Shown here: positions 1 through 6,259 of the stretch, in pieces
Layout of the letters: each line of letters opens with the position of its first letter
Position numbering within the stretch: position 1 is the stretch's first letter
Assembly: GCA_905373325.1 (NCBI GenBank)
Contig: CAJPTB010000095.1
Span: 1 to 7,099, forward strand
Reading direction: 5' to 3'
Source: an uncultured Ancrocorticia sp.
GTDB lineage: Bacteria > Actinomycetota > Actinomycetes > Actinomycetales > Actinomycetaceae
Length of the DNA: 7,099 nucleotides
Position numbers and translations under genes: made by a program
The notes under the pieces: model-generated
The model's input: the letters and a program-made list of their open reading frames with translations, nothing else
The model's database searches: none
What the model was told of the DNA's origin: nothing

Positions 1-1
1 G

Positions 2-124
2 CTTTTCGACGGGCCCCAGGGGGTAGAGCTCGTCGCTGCGGAGGGGGCGGACCCAAGGCTCGCCTATCCCGTGCGCGACGGGATCCCGGTTCTTCTGGAG
101 CACGAAGCGCGCCAAATCGGCTGA
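2..124 (+). CDS. Trm112-like (UPF0434) small protein, C-terminal part
   Basis: Reading frame 2 is open from the left window edge to a TGA at 122-124 and gives the last 40 residues of a protein; the start lies outside the window. The segment RLAYPVRDGIPVLLEHEAR is the typical C-terminal signature of the bacterial Trm112/YcaR (UPF0434) family, whose members are about 55-70 residues and often carry an N-terminal zinc-binding cysteine pair. That N-terminal half is not visible here. Trm112 proteins are small zinc-binding proteins that in eukaryotes and archaea activate methyltransferases; the role of the bacterial versions is poorly defined. In actinobacteria a member of this family often lies near phosphomannomutase and mannose-6-phosphate isomerase genes upstream of mtrA, which fits this position. 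The family call rests on the C-terminal motif alone. No obvious intrinsic terminator follows; there is only a short GC palindrome at about 127-138. Confidence 0.7.
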   Translation, partial: LFDGPQGVELVAAEGADPRLAYPVRDGIPVLLEHEARQIG

Positions 125-178
125 CGCCCGCCGGCGGCTTCGGATCGCATCGACGCGCCCCGTCGGACTCACCCGCCT

Positions 179-199
179 TTTGAGACCCACGGTCTCCAA
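179..199 (+). promoter_or_regulatory. Dyad symmetry in the mtrA promoter
   Basis: GAGACC (182-187) and GGTCTC (191-196) form a perfect 6-bp inverted repeat around a 3-nt centre. After one mismatch (181/197) the symmetry continues for two more pairs (TT at 179-180, AA at 198-199). The dyad overlaps the candidate -35 and fills the spacer before the candidate -10, a usual place for an operator. It has no T-run behind it, so it does not look like a terminator for the upstream gene. It does not resemble the GTAACA-type repeats described for MtrA binding, so autoregulation is not supported by the sequence. The bound factor, if any, is unknown. Confidence 0.4.
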
Positions 200-206
200 C
201 TAGTGT
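180..206 (+). promoter_or_regulatory. Candidate mtrA promoter
   Basis: TTGAGA (180-185) matches the -35 consensus at five of six positions. TAGTGT (201-206) fits the TANNNT pattern of actinobacterial -10 elements. The spacer is 15 bp, shorter than the optimal 17, which lowers confidence. The predicted transcript would start near 212-214 and have a leader of about 37 nt before mtrA. The surrounding stretch (about 178-250) is visibly more AT-rich than the flanking genes, as expected of a promoter. Confidence 0.35.
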
Positions 207-249
207 GGGCATCTGCAAAAATCACCCATAAACATGAGACTATAGGCAT

Positions 250-933
250 ATGAGCACACGTATCCTTGTTGTTGACGACGATCCGAGCATTGCAGAGATG
301 CTCGCGCTTCTGCTCGAATCGGAGGGCTTCGAGGTGAGCGTGTGCGCGACGGGCAACAACGCGCTTCCCCTTTTCCGAGCAGATCGGCCGGACCTCGTTT
401 TGCTTGACGTCATGCTTCCGGGGCTCGACGGCGTTTCGGTCTGCCGTCTCATCAGGGAGGAGTCGGACGTGCCCATCATCATGATGAGCGCCCGAACGGA
501 TTCCGTCGACGTCATCGCCGGTCTGGAGGCCGGCGCAGACGACTACGTCACCAAGCCGTTTGAGAATTCCGTGCTCCTGGCCAGGGTCAAGGCCCGCCTT
601 CGCCGCCAAGAGCCCGAGCACGAGGTTCTGCGGGTCTCCGATCTGACGATCGACCTCAAGGCCCATCAGGTGCAGCGGGCAGGGAAGGTCCTCCATCTGA
701 CGCCGCTGGAGTTCGAGCTTCTGTCCGTCCTGGCGCGCAAGCCTTGGCAGGTGTTCTCGCGCGAGGAGCTCCTCGAACAAGTGTGGGGATACCGGCAGTC
801 CTCGCACGACCCCCGGGTCGTCAACGTCCACATACAGCGCCTGCGCTCGAAGGTCGAGCACGACCCCGACCATCCCGAGGTCGTCCTCACCGTTCGCGGC
901 GTCGGCTATCGGGCCGGCGCGGTCCAAGAGTGA
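250..933 (+). CDS. mtrA: MtrA, OmpR-family DNA-binding response regulator
   Basis: This 227-residue cytoplasmic protein has an N-terminal receiver domain (about residues 3-117) and a C-terminal OmpR/PhoB winged helix (about 130-224). In the receiver, D9 and D10 form the acidic pocket, D53 in LLDVMLPGLDG is the phosphate acceptor, S80 takes the usual Thr/Ser switch position, Y99 is the aromatic switch, and K102 lies in the KPF motif. The winged helix contains LTPLEFELL and ends in the family signature TVRGVGYR. Length (M. tuberculosis MtrA is about 228 residues), receiver sequence and the mtrB-lpqB neighbours identify it as MtrA. It accepts phosphate from MtrB and, in relatives, controls cell-wall hydrolase, division and osmotic-stress genes. 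The start is ATG at 250. No good Shine-Dalgarno precedes it: the closest is AGG at 244-246, three bases away. All key residues are intact. Confidence 0.95.
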   Translation: MSTRILVVDDDPSIAEMLALLLESEGFEVSVCATGNNALPLFRADRPDLVLLDVMLPGLDGVSVCRLIREESDVPIIMMSARTDSVDVIAGLEAGADDYVTKPFENSVLLARVKARLRRQEPEHEVLRVSDLTIDLKAHQVQRAGKVLHLTPLEFELLSVLARKPWQVFSREELLEQVWGYRQSSHDPRVVNVHIQRLRSKVEHDPDHPEVVLTVRGVGYRAGAVQE

Positions 934-943
934 GCCTCCGAGG

Positions 944-2689
944 GTGAGCACGTCCCGCGCTTTGCGCGCCAGCGCCAGGGGAGGGCTCGCCGGAGCCCTC
1001 CGCGTTCGCGTGCGCGCACTGCGCGAGTGGCTTCGATCCTCCCTGACCGCCAGGGTGGTGGCGAGCATCTGCGTCATCGGCATCCTCCTAGTCGGCCTCG
1101 TCGGGACGATCGTGCTCCACCAGGTCAATCGCCAGCTTTTCGATCGGGCCGTCTCCACCCATCTCGACCAGTATTCTTCCGCGAGCTCCCGGGCCAAAGC
1201 CCAGATTGAAACGGCCAACGCGCCCGCGGCGGGCCAGCTCCAGCAAATTGCGAACGAGCTCGTCGCATCCCAGAACAATCCCGACGGCGCCATCGTCGGA
1301 GCCGCCTTGCTGCGCTCTCCCAAGCAGCCCGAGGCGACGTCGTTCGAGATCGCCGAGCCCGCCACGGAGTCCTCCTCGCGCATCCGCACGCGCATCACCG
1401 CCGAAATGAAGAAAGCGGTGGCAGACGACGACGCCGTGCACTGGCAGTCGATCGAGGTGCAGACGTCTGCGGGAAACAAGGTTCCGGGCATCATCGTCGG
1501 CTCGCGGCTCAACCTCCCGGGCGCGGGATACTACCAGTTCTACGTCGCCTACTCTTTGGAGTCCGAGGAGTACACGACGGGCATCGTCACGAGCATCCTG
1601 ACCGTCGGCGCTAGCGTGTTCCTCCTTTTCGTGGCCGTCAGCGCCGCCCTCATCGTGCGCCTCGTTCTGCGGCCTGTCCACGAGGCCTCGCGCAATGCGA
1701 GCATTCTGGCGCAGGGCGGCTTCGACGCTCGAATGGAGGTCAAGGGCCGCGACGAGCTCGCCCAGCTCGCCCGCTCCTTCAACCAGATGGCCTCCTCGCT
1801 TTCGGACCAGTTCACCCAGCTCGAGCGGATGTCCAAGGTGCAGCAGGAGTTCGTTTCGGCGGTCTCGCACGAGCTCCGCTCCCCGGTCACCACGATTCGA
1901 ATGGCGGGCCAGCTCATCTACGACCGGCGCACCGACCTGCCGTCGGTTTTGCGCCGCAGCGCCGAATTGCAGCACGACCAGCTCATCAACCTCGACGTCA
2001 TGCTTTCCGACCTTCTCGAGATTTCCCGCTACGACGCCGGCGCGATGACGCTGGCGAGCACCAAGGCGGACTTGCGGGAGATAGCCGACGCCGTCGTCAA
2101 GGCCCAGAGGCCGCTCGCCGAATCCAACGGGGTGGAGGTCATCGTCGAGTCGCGAGGCGACACGCAGGCCAAGGTCGAGCCGCGGAGGATCGAGCGGATC
2201 GTCCGCAACCTCGTCGTCAACGCCCTCGAACACGCCGAGGGCAAGCCCGTGCGGGTCCTGGTGGTCGGCGGCGAGAACGCGGTCGCCGTCGAAGTCTCCG
2301 ACAGGGGGATAGGCTTGTCCGAAGAGCAGGCGGCCCACGTCTTCGATCGGTTCTGGCGAGCAGACACCGCCAGGGTGCGCAAATCCGGCGGCACGGGCCT
2401 CGGCCTGACCATTGCGCGCGAGGACGCCATGCTTCACGGCGGCCGCCTCGTGTGCGCGGGCGAGGTCGGCGTGGGATCGACCTTCCTCCTCAGCGTCCCG
2501 CGCGAGGTCGGCGAACAGTACACGAACCCTCTCACGCTGCGGGTCGCGGCGGCCGAGGAGGCCTGGGGCGGCGCCGTCGTCGTCGCTGGGCCGACGCCGG
2601 AATCCGCCGACGCCGGAGACGACGCGCAAGAAAAGAAGAACATCGACGGCCGCGCCGGGGAGGCGGCGGAAGGGGAGAGCCATGAATAG
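944..2689 (+). CDS. mtrB: MtrB, membrane sensor histidine kinase
   Basis: The product has 581 residues, close to the roughly 567 of M. tuberculosis MtrB. A basic N-terminus (1-35) leads to membrane helix 1 (about 37-59), an extracytoplasmic sensor region (about 60-211), membrane helix 2 (about 214-240) and a HAMP linker (about 242-290). The DHp domain follows with H-box SHELRSPVTT, H309 being the phosphate acceptor. The ATPase domain shows the N box (RNLVVNALEH, 421-430), G1 box (DRGIGL, 453-458), F box (FDRFW, 467-471) and G2 box (GGTGLGL, 482-488). The last 50 or so residues are an acidic, Ala/Gly/Glu-rich tail that looks disordered. MtrB phosphorylates MtrA. The gene follows mtrA after 10 bp and overlaps lpqB by 8 bp, so it is almost certainly cotranscribed. 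The start is the GTG at 944; GAGG directly abuts it (940-943), so translation probably depends on ribosomes finishing mtrA. An internal GTG at 1010 is a less likely alternative. Confidence 0.95.
   Translation: MSTSRALRASARGGLAGALRVRVRALREWLRSSLTARVVASICVIGILLVGLVGTIVLHQVNRQLFDRAVSTHLDQYSSASSRAKAQIETANAPAAGQLQQIANELVASQNNPDGAIVGAALLRSPKQPEATSFEIAEPATESSSRIRTRITAEMKKAVADDDAVHWQSIEVQTSAGNKVPGIIVGSRLNLPGAGYYQFYVAYSLESEEYTTGIVTSILTVGASVFLLFVAVSAALIVRLVLRPVHEASRNASILAQGGFDARMEVKGRDELAQLARSFNQMASSLSDQFTQLERMSKVQQEFVSAVSHELRSPVTTIRMAGQLIYDRRTDLPSVLRRSAELQHDQLINLDVMLSDLLEISRYDAGAMTLASTKADLREIADAVVKAQRPLAESNGVEVIVESRGDTQAKVEPRRIERIVRNLVVNALEHAEGKPVRVLVVGGENAVAVEVSDRGIGLSEEQAAHVFDRFWRADTARVRKSGGTGLGLTIAREDAMLHGGRLVCAGEVGVGSTFLLSVPREVGEQYTNPLTLRVAAAEEAWGGAVVVAGPTPESADAGDDAQEKKNIDGRAGEAAEGESHE
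2668..2677 (+). promoter_or_regulatory. Strong Shine-Dalgarno for lpqB
   Basis: The purine-rich GGAAGGGGAG sits four bases before the ATG at 2682, inside the end of mtrB. It fixes the lpqB start even though the open frame extends 90 codons further upstream. The lipoprotein signal peptide beginning exactly at this ATG confirms the choice. Confidence 0.8.
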
Positions 2690-4373
2690 AATGCGCCTGG
2701 GGGCATTGGTGGCCGCGGTGCTGCTGGCGCTCGCCGGATGCGCCGAGATTCCCCGATCGGGCCCCGTCGACAGGGTCTCGCCGTCGACCAACAGCGAGCC
2801 GCCCATCGGCCTTTCGGCCCAGCCTCCGGCGGAGGGGGCCACGCCCGAACAGATCGTCAACGGCTTTCTTTTGGCCAGCCAGGCGGGGTTGGACGACGAT
2901 TTTTCCGTGGCGCGAGAGTATCTCCACGCGGACGCAGCGTCGAACTGGAAGCCGCTCGCGCAGGTCAGGGTCTACCCCAATTCTCAAAACATCGCACTCA
3001 ACACGCTCGACAGCGGGGCTGTCCGCGCGACGGTCGGCGCCCACGGATCGGTGTCTTCGCAGGGGATCTTCACGGAGGCGGCCAACGACGCCGTATCGAC
3101 GTCGGAATTCTCCCTGGCCAAGAACGCGAACGGCCAGTGGCGAATAGTCTCACTCGACGACGGCATCTTCCTCTCGGAGAACATCTTCTCTCAGAAATTC
3201 GCGGAGATTCCGCTCTACTTCCTTTCCTCGGACTCGAGCTCCCTCGTGGCGGATCTGCGCTACTACCCGAAGAAGTCCTTTGCCACCAACGCCATCAACG
3301 GCCTCATTTCCGGGCCGTCTCAATGGCTGGCCGACGGCGTCCACACGGCCATACCGGCGGGGACGCAGCTGACGAAGACCGTCGACGTCGCCAACGGCGA
3401 GGCGTCCGTCGATTTGTCGAGCCAGGCGCTGTCCGCATCTTCCTCGCAGCAGGCCTTGATGATCGCCCAGATCAGGCACACCCTGGGGACCTCGAACGAC
3501 GTGAGATCCGTCAAGCTCACCGTGGAGGGGTCGCCTCCCGGCGTCGACGCCGTCAAATCCCTTCCCTCCTACCCGTTCGGATCCTACCCCGTCTCCGTCG
3601 TGTCGAACGGAGCGCCGGCGACGGTGCTCAAAGCGGGGGAGGTCCAAAGCAAGGGGAGGGGAGGAGGCAATCGCCACCTCGACTCGATCGCGGCCAGCTA
3701 TCAGGCGGGGCAGTCCGCCTTCGCGGCGACCGCGAACAACGCGACGCAGCTGTTCGCCTTCGACGCCGAGAAGGAAACGTGGTGGAGTGTCAAGGAGGGG
3801 CGCAATCTTCTGTCTCCCTCGTACGACTCTTCCGGTTGGATCTGGTCGGGCGAGCGCGAGAACGGAGGGTCCCTCATCGTGGCCAACCCGTCGGTCGGGC
3901 GAGAGAAGGCCGTCGGCGTCTCCTGGCTCAGGGGGGCGAAGGTTCGCGACATCGCGGTCTCGCGAGACGGCTCGCGGATCGTCGTGGTCAGCGAGCTGGC
4001 GGGAACGCCCACGATCCAGGTCGCCGCGATCCACCGCAACGCCGACTCCGAGGACGAGCCCATGCAGCTCGGCGACCCCATGACCATAGGCCAGAGCATG
4101 GTCGACGTCACGGACGTCGCCTGGATCGGCCCCACCAAGATAGCCGTGCTCGGACGGGCCTCGGCCGGGTCCGACCGCGCCCTGTACTCGGTGAAGATCG
4201 GCGGGCCCTCCGAACGGCTCATGGCGCCTTACACCGGTGCCGTCGCCATCACCGCCGGCCGCGACGAAGGGTCGATCATCGTCTTGACCGACAAGAACGT
4301 GGCCTATTCGCGAGAGGGCGGATCATGGCGGGCGATAGCAAGCTCCGTCACCGCCGTGGCGCTTCCCGGCTGA
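2682..4373 (+). CDS. lpqB: LpqB, lipoprotein partner of the MtrAB system
   Basis: The 563-residue product (M. tuberculosis LpqB is about 583) begins with a lipoprotein signal peptide: basic MNRMR, a hydrophobic stretch 6-17, and lipobox LAGC with the lipidated Cys at 20. It should therefore be anchored on the outer face of the cytoplasmic membrane. Residues about 45-170 match the LpqB N-terminal region. Residues about 175-285 (beginning IPLYFLSSDSSSL) look like a GerMN domain. Residues about 330-563 form a repetitive beta-strand region consistent with the LpqB beta-propeller (for example VRDIAVSRDGSRIVVVSE). In mycobacteria LpqB has been reported to contact the MtrB sensor region and to influence MtrA phosphorylation. 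The ATG overlaps the mtrB stop region by 8 bp (ATGAATAG), which suggests translational coupling and a balanced level with MtrB. No frameshift or missing segment is seen. No convincing intrinsic terminator follows. Confidence 0.93.
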   Translation: MNRMRLGALVAAVLLALAGCAEIPRSGPVDRVSPSTNSEPPIGLSAQPPAEGATPEQIVNGFLLASQAGLDDDFSVAREYLHADAASNWKPLAQVRVYPNSQNIALNTLDSGAVRATVGAHGSVSSQGIFTEAANDAVSTSEFSLAKNANGQWRIVSLDDGIFLSENIFSQKFAEIPLYFLSSDSSSLVADLRYYPKKSFATNAINGLISGPSQWLADGVHTAIPAGTQLTKTVDVANGEASVDLSSQALSASSSQQALMIAQIRHTLGTSNDVRSVKLTVEGSPPGVDAVKSLPSYPFGSYPVSVVSNGAPATVLKAGEVQSKGRGGGNRHLDSIAASYQAGQSAFAATANNATQLFAFDAEKETWWSVKEGRNLLSPSYDSSGWIWSGERENGGSLIVANPSVGREKAVGVSWLRGAKVRDIAVSRDGSRIVVVSELAGTPTIQVAAIHRNADSEDEPMQLGDPMTIGQSMVDVTDVAWIGPTKIAVLGRASAGSDRALYSVKIGGPSERLMAPYTGAVAITAGRDEGSIIVLTDKNVAYSREGGSWRAIASSVTAVALPG

Positions 4374-4407
4374 GCGGGATTGCCGCGGCAGGTGGTTCGC
4401 GGCCAGC

Positions 4408-4473
4408 GCGCAGCGGCGTCGGCGTCCGCCTCGTTCCGGCGCGCGGCGACGTCGGAGTCCTCCTCGTCCCGGC
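4408..4473 (+). repeat. Imperfect 33-bp tandem duplication between lpqB and the comF-like gene
   Basis: Units 4408-4440 and 4441-4473 abut directly and agree at 28 of 33 positions by hand alignment. The next 33 bases are not a clear third copy. The period is a multiple of three, and all three forward frames remain open across it. It could therefore be an 11-codon duplication inside an unrecognised or former coding segment, or a simple slippage product in GC-rich spacer DNA. The rest of the 238-bp gap (4374-4611) holds nothing else I can support beyond the short TGTGGATA/TGTGGACA repeat at 4558-4573. Confidence 0.6.
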
Positions 4474-4611
4474 GGGCGGACTCGCCGGAACGGCAACGAG
4501 CAAAGCAGGCGCCGCATTACGCGGTCAGCGCCGGACGAGGCCCTGCGGCACGTCGCCTGTGGATATGTGGACACGCCGCCCCGCGCGCCTTGCAGGGGCG
4601 AAGATCGAGCT

Positions 4612-5367
4612 GTGTTCGACGAGCTTATGGATTTGGTCTTCCCTCGGTCCTGCGCCGGCTGCGGGGCGTGGGACACGTCGTTGTGCGCAGCGTGCGCATC
4701 GGATCTGGCGGGGGCGTGGACGGACGCGTCCTGGCGCGCCCCCTACCTGCTCCACCCGAGATTGAGCCGTGAAGGGCTGGCCGTGCCCGGCGACTTTGAA
4801 CCGGCCTTTCCCGTCTTTTCCCTCGGCGAGTACCGAGGGAGGCGGCGGCGCGCGATCATCGCATGGAAGAACGTCGTCGACCGCGAACTCACCGACGCCG
4901 TCTGCCGCATTGTCGAGGCCCGCGCCTTGGAGCTGGCCGGCGCGCTGCGGCCGCGGGGCGCCGAGTCCGCAGGCGCGCCGCAAGCCGACGGGCGGATTCT
5001 CGTGGTTCCCGCCCCTTCGCGATTTCGCAGGAGGCACGACGGGAGGTTCGTCGCGGGGCACGTCGCTCAAGCGGCGGCGAAGGGGCTGACCGAGGCGGGC
5101 GTGCGGGCCGACGCCGTCGACGCGTTGAGAACGGGAAGCGCGCGAGGCGCGGGGCTTCGGGGGCGGCGCCGGAAAACGTCTTTCATTCGGGCGCGCCGCG
5201 AGTTTCGCACGGAGCTAAATTGCGTGGTGGCCGACGACGTCCTCACATCCGGCGCGACACTGGCCGGATGTGCGCGTGCGCTCGAAAAGGCCGGTGCAAG
5301 GGTGGTCTGCGCCGTCGTCCTCGCAGCGGCGGCCGACCCAAGAAATCGAAAGGCAAATGTGATTTAA
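4612..5367 (+). CDS. ComF-family phosphoribosyltransferase-like protein
   Basis: From GTG 4612 the product has 251 residues, in the ComF/GntX family range. Near the N-terminus it shows the family zinc-finger-like cysteines C14, C17, C25 and C28 (CAGCG, then LCAAC) after the usual leader ...DLVFPRSC. A conserved AIIAWKNVVDREL segment follows. The C-terminal type I phosphoribosyltransferase domain contains the PRPP-binding loop VVADDVLTSGATLAG with D208 and D209. In naturally competent bacteria ComF helps handle incoming single-stranded DNA; in actinobacteria the role of the homologue beside mtrAB-lpqB (Rv3242c in M. tuberculosis) is not established. I prefer GTG 4612 because the protein then begins just before the conserved DLVFPRSC, with AGGGG at 4594-4598 upstream, though that spacing is long. 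GTG 4567 (15 residues longer) and ATG 4627 are in frame too. The gene lies 238 bp after lpqB and 153 bp before hpf. Confidence 0.85.
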   Translation: MFDELMDLVFPRSCAGCGAWDTSLCAACASDLAGAWTDASWRAPYLLHPRLSREGLAVPGDFEPAFPVFSLGEYRGRRRRAIIAWKNVVDRELTDAVCRIVEARALELAGALRPRGAESAGAPQADGRILVVPAPSRFRRRHDGRFVAGHVAQAAAKGLTEAGVRADAVDALRTGSARGAGLRGRRRKTSFIRARREFRTELNCVVADDVLTSGATLAGCARALEKAGARVVCAVVLAAAADPRNRKANVI

Positions 5368-5393
5368 ACCTCGCCCGGAGGCCCGCGGTCGAT

Positions 5394-5399
5394 TACAAT
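5394..5399 (+). promoter_or_regulatory. Possible distal -10 element upstream of hpf
   Basis: TACAAT matches the -10 consensus TATAAT at five of six positions and lies in a small AT-rich patch just after the comF-like gene. I see no recognisable -35 at a normal distance, so this is weak. If used, it would give hpf a leader of about 115 nt that includes the hairpin at 5417-5431. Confidence 0.25.
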
Positions 5400-5416
5400 G
5401 AAGGCATCGACGCGAA

Positions 5417-5431
5417 CGCCCCGACGGGGCG
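5417..5431 (+). other. Small GC hairpin in the hpf leader region
   Basis: CGCCCC (5417-5422) and GGGGCG (5426-5431) are perfectly complementary around a 3-nt loop. No T-run follows, so an intrinsic terminator for the comF-like gene is doubtful. It could be a structural element of a long hpf leader or the remnant of a terminator. Confidence 0.35.
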
Positions 5432-5470
5432 GCCGTCTCCGGAAAAGGGGGTGATCTTCTCTGAGATTGC

Positions 5471-5499
5471 GTGAGATGCAGCGCCAGTTCCATTAAAAT
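5471..5499 (+). promoter_or_regulatory. Candidate hpf promoter
   Basis: GTGAGA (5471-5476) matches TTGACA at four of six positions. TAAAAT (5494-5499) matches the -10 consensus well. The spacer is exactly 17 bp. Transcription would start near 5505-5507, just ahead of the Shine-Dalgarno at 5509-5515, giving a very short leader. A 10-bp-spaced direct repeat of TGAGAT (5462-5467 and 5472-5477) overlaps the -35. An own promoter suits a hibernation factor that must be induced separately from the mtrAB-lpqB unit. Confidence 0.5.
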
Positions 5500-5508
5500 C
5501 ACATCCCC

Positions 5509-5515
5509 AAGGAGA
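5509..5515 (+). promoter_or_regulatory. Shine-Dalgarno of hpf
   Basis: AAGGAGA is close to the ideal anti-16S complement and ends five bases before the GTG at 5521. It supports this GTG as the start. Confidence 0.8.
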
Positions 5516-5520
5516 GCATT

Positions 5521-6159
5521 GTGGAGATTATCGTCAAAGGTCGAAACGCCGAAGTTTCCGACCGTTTCCGCACCCACGTCAACGAGAAGCTCTCGAAGAT
5601 CGAACAGTTCGCGCCGAGGGCGCAACGGGTCGACGTCGAGATAACCCACGAGCCCAATCCCTCCCAGGCGGAAGTCTCCGAGCGAATAGAGATAACCGTC
5701 ATCGACAAGGGCCCTGTCATACGCGCCGAGGCAGCCGCGTCCGATCGGTACGGGGCCCTCGACTTGGCGTCGGGAAAGCTTCTCGAGCGGCTGAGGCGCG
5801 CGCGTGATCGCCGCAAGGAACACCGACGCCCCGACTCCCACGTGAGTGCGCCGCTGACGCTGACGCCGAAGGACGTCAACATTCCCAAGGCCAAGGAGCA
5901 GGCGGCCCAGGAGACGGCCAAGGTCCCGACCGTCCCCGGCGAGGAGGTCGAAAACCAGCTGGGCGATTCGCCCGTCGTCGTCCGCCAAAAGCTGTACGAG
6001 GCGCAACCCATGTCGGTCGACCAGGCCCTGTACGAGATGGAGCTCGTGGGCCATCCCTTCTATCTCTTCATCGACGAGGAGACGAAGCAGCCGTGCGCCG
6101 TCTACCACCGCCGCGGGTGGACGTACGGCGTGATTCGCTTGGACACCCGAACCGTCTGA
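5521..6159 (+). CDS. hpf: Long-form ribosome hibernation promoting factor
   Basis: The 212-residue product has the two-domain layout of long HPF (YfiA/RaiA family; MPY/RafS in mycobacteria). The N-terminal S30AE domain (about 1-103) starts EIIVKGRNAEVSDRFRTHV and ends in the basic helix KLLERLRRARDRRKEHRR, which in the family lies in the tRNA/mRNA channel of the 30S subunit. A flexible linker (about 104-148) leads to the C-terminal domain (about 150-207; VRQKLYEAQPMSVDQALYEM, then HPFYLFIDEE and YHRRGWTYGVIRL). In most bacteria with the long form this domain pairs two proteins to form 100S ribosome dimers; in mycobacteria stabilisation of idle 70S ribosomes is reported. The start is GTG 5521, backed by a near-ideal Shine-Dalgarno and by alignment to the family N-terminus. 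Neighbouring the ComF-like gene is the usual actinobacterial arrangement. A promoter precedes the gene and a GC hairpin follows, so it may be a single-gene transcript. Confidence 0.95.
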   Translation: MEIIVKGRNAEVSDRFRTHVNEKLSKIEQFAPRAQRVDVEITHEPNPSQAEVSERIEITVIDKGPVIRAEAAASDRYGALDLASGKLLERLRRARDRRKEHRRPDSHVSAPLTLTPKDVNIPKAKEQAAQETAKVPTVPGEEVENQLGDSPVVVRQKLYEAQPMSVDQALYEMELVGHPFYLFIDEETKQPCAVYHRRGWTYGVIRLDTRTV

Positions 6160-6164
6160 CCGAC

Positions 6165-6201
6165 GCGGGGGCGACGCCGAAAAGAACGGCGCCGCCCCCG
6201 C
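6165..6201 (+). terminator. Strong GC-rich hairpin, likely terminator after hpf
   Basis: The arms at 6165-6179 and 6187-6201 are 15 nt each and complementary except for one A-C mismatch (6174/6192). They enclose a 7-nt A-rich loop (AAAAGAA). The hairpin begins five bases after the hpf stop. Only a weak TTT (6207-6209) follows, so this is the T-poor type common in high-G+C actinobacteria rather than a canonical intrinsic terminator. It could also protect the hpf mRNA 3' end or act in both directions. Confidence 0.6.
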
Positions 6202-6259
6202 CGCGGTTTGGTGGGCCGCGCCACGCAGTGCAACGTCGGGGGCTCCTTCCGGGATAAGC

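Noticed and set aside
127..138. CCGCCGGCGG palindrome as a terminator for the Trm112-like gene
   Set aside because: It has no loop and no T-run and is a common GC palindrome in such DNA.
2412..2681. Possible 90-residue N-terminal extension of LpqB
   Set aside because: The frame is open upstream, but it lies wholly within mtrB. A strong Shine-Dalgarno and a complete lipoprotein signal peptide begin at ATG 2682.
1088..2860. Long open frame on the minus strand (590 codons) opposite mtrB
   Set aside because: The + strand encodes an intact histidine kinase with all catalytic boxes. The antisense frame is low-complexity, rich in Arg, Gly, Asp and Val, and has no recognisable domain. This is the usual result of high-G+C codon use.
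4374..4402. Terminator after lpqB (CCGCG at 4383-4387 with CGCGG at 4398-4402)
   Set aside because: The stem is only five pairs with a 10-nt loop and no T-run, too weak to support.
2738..4765. 675-codon + strand frame overlapping lpqB and the comF-like gene
   Set aside because: Its translation is Arg/Gly/Ala-rich without domains and it covers two well-recognised genes in other frames. No Shine-Dalgarno supports its start.
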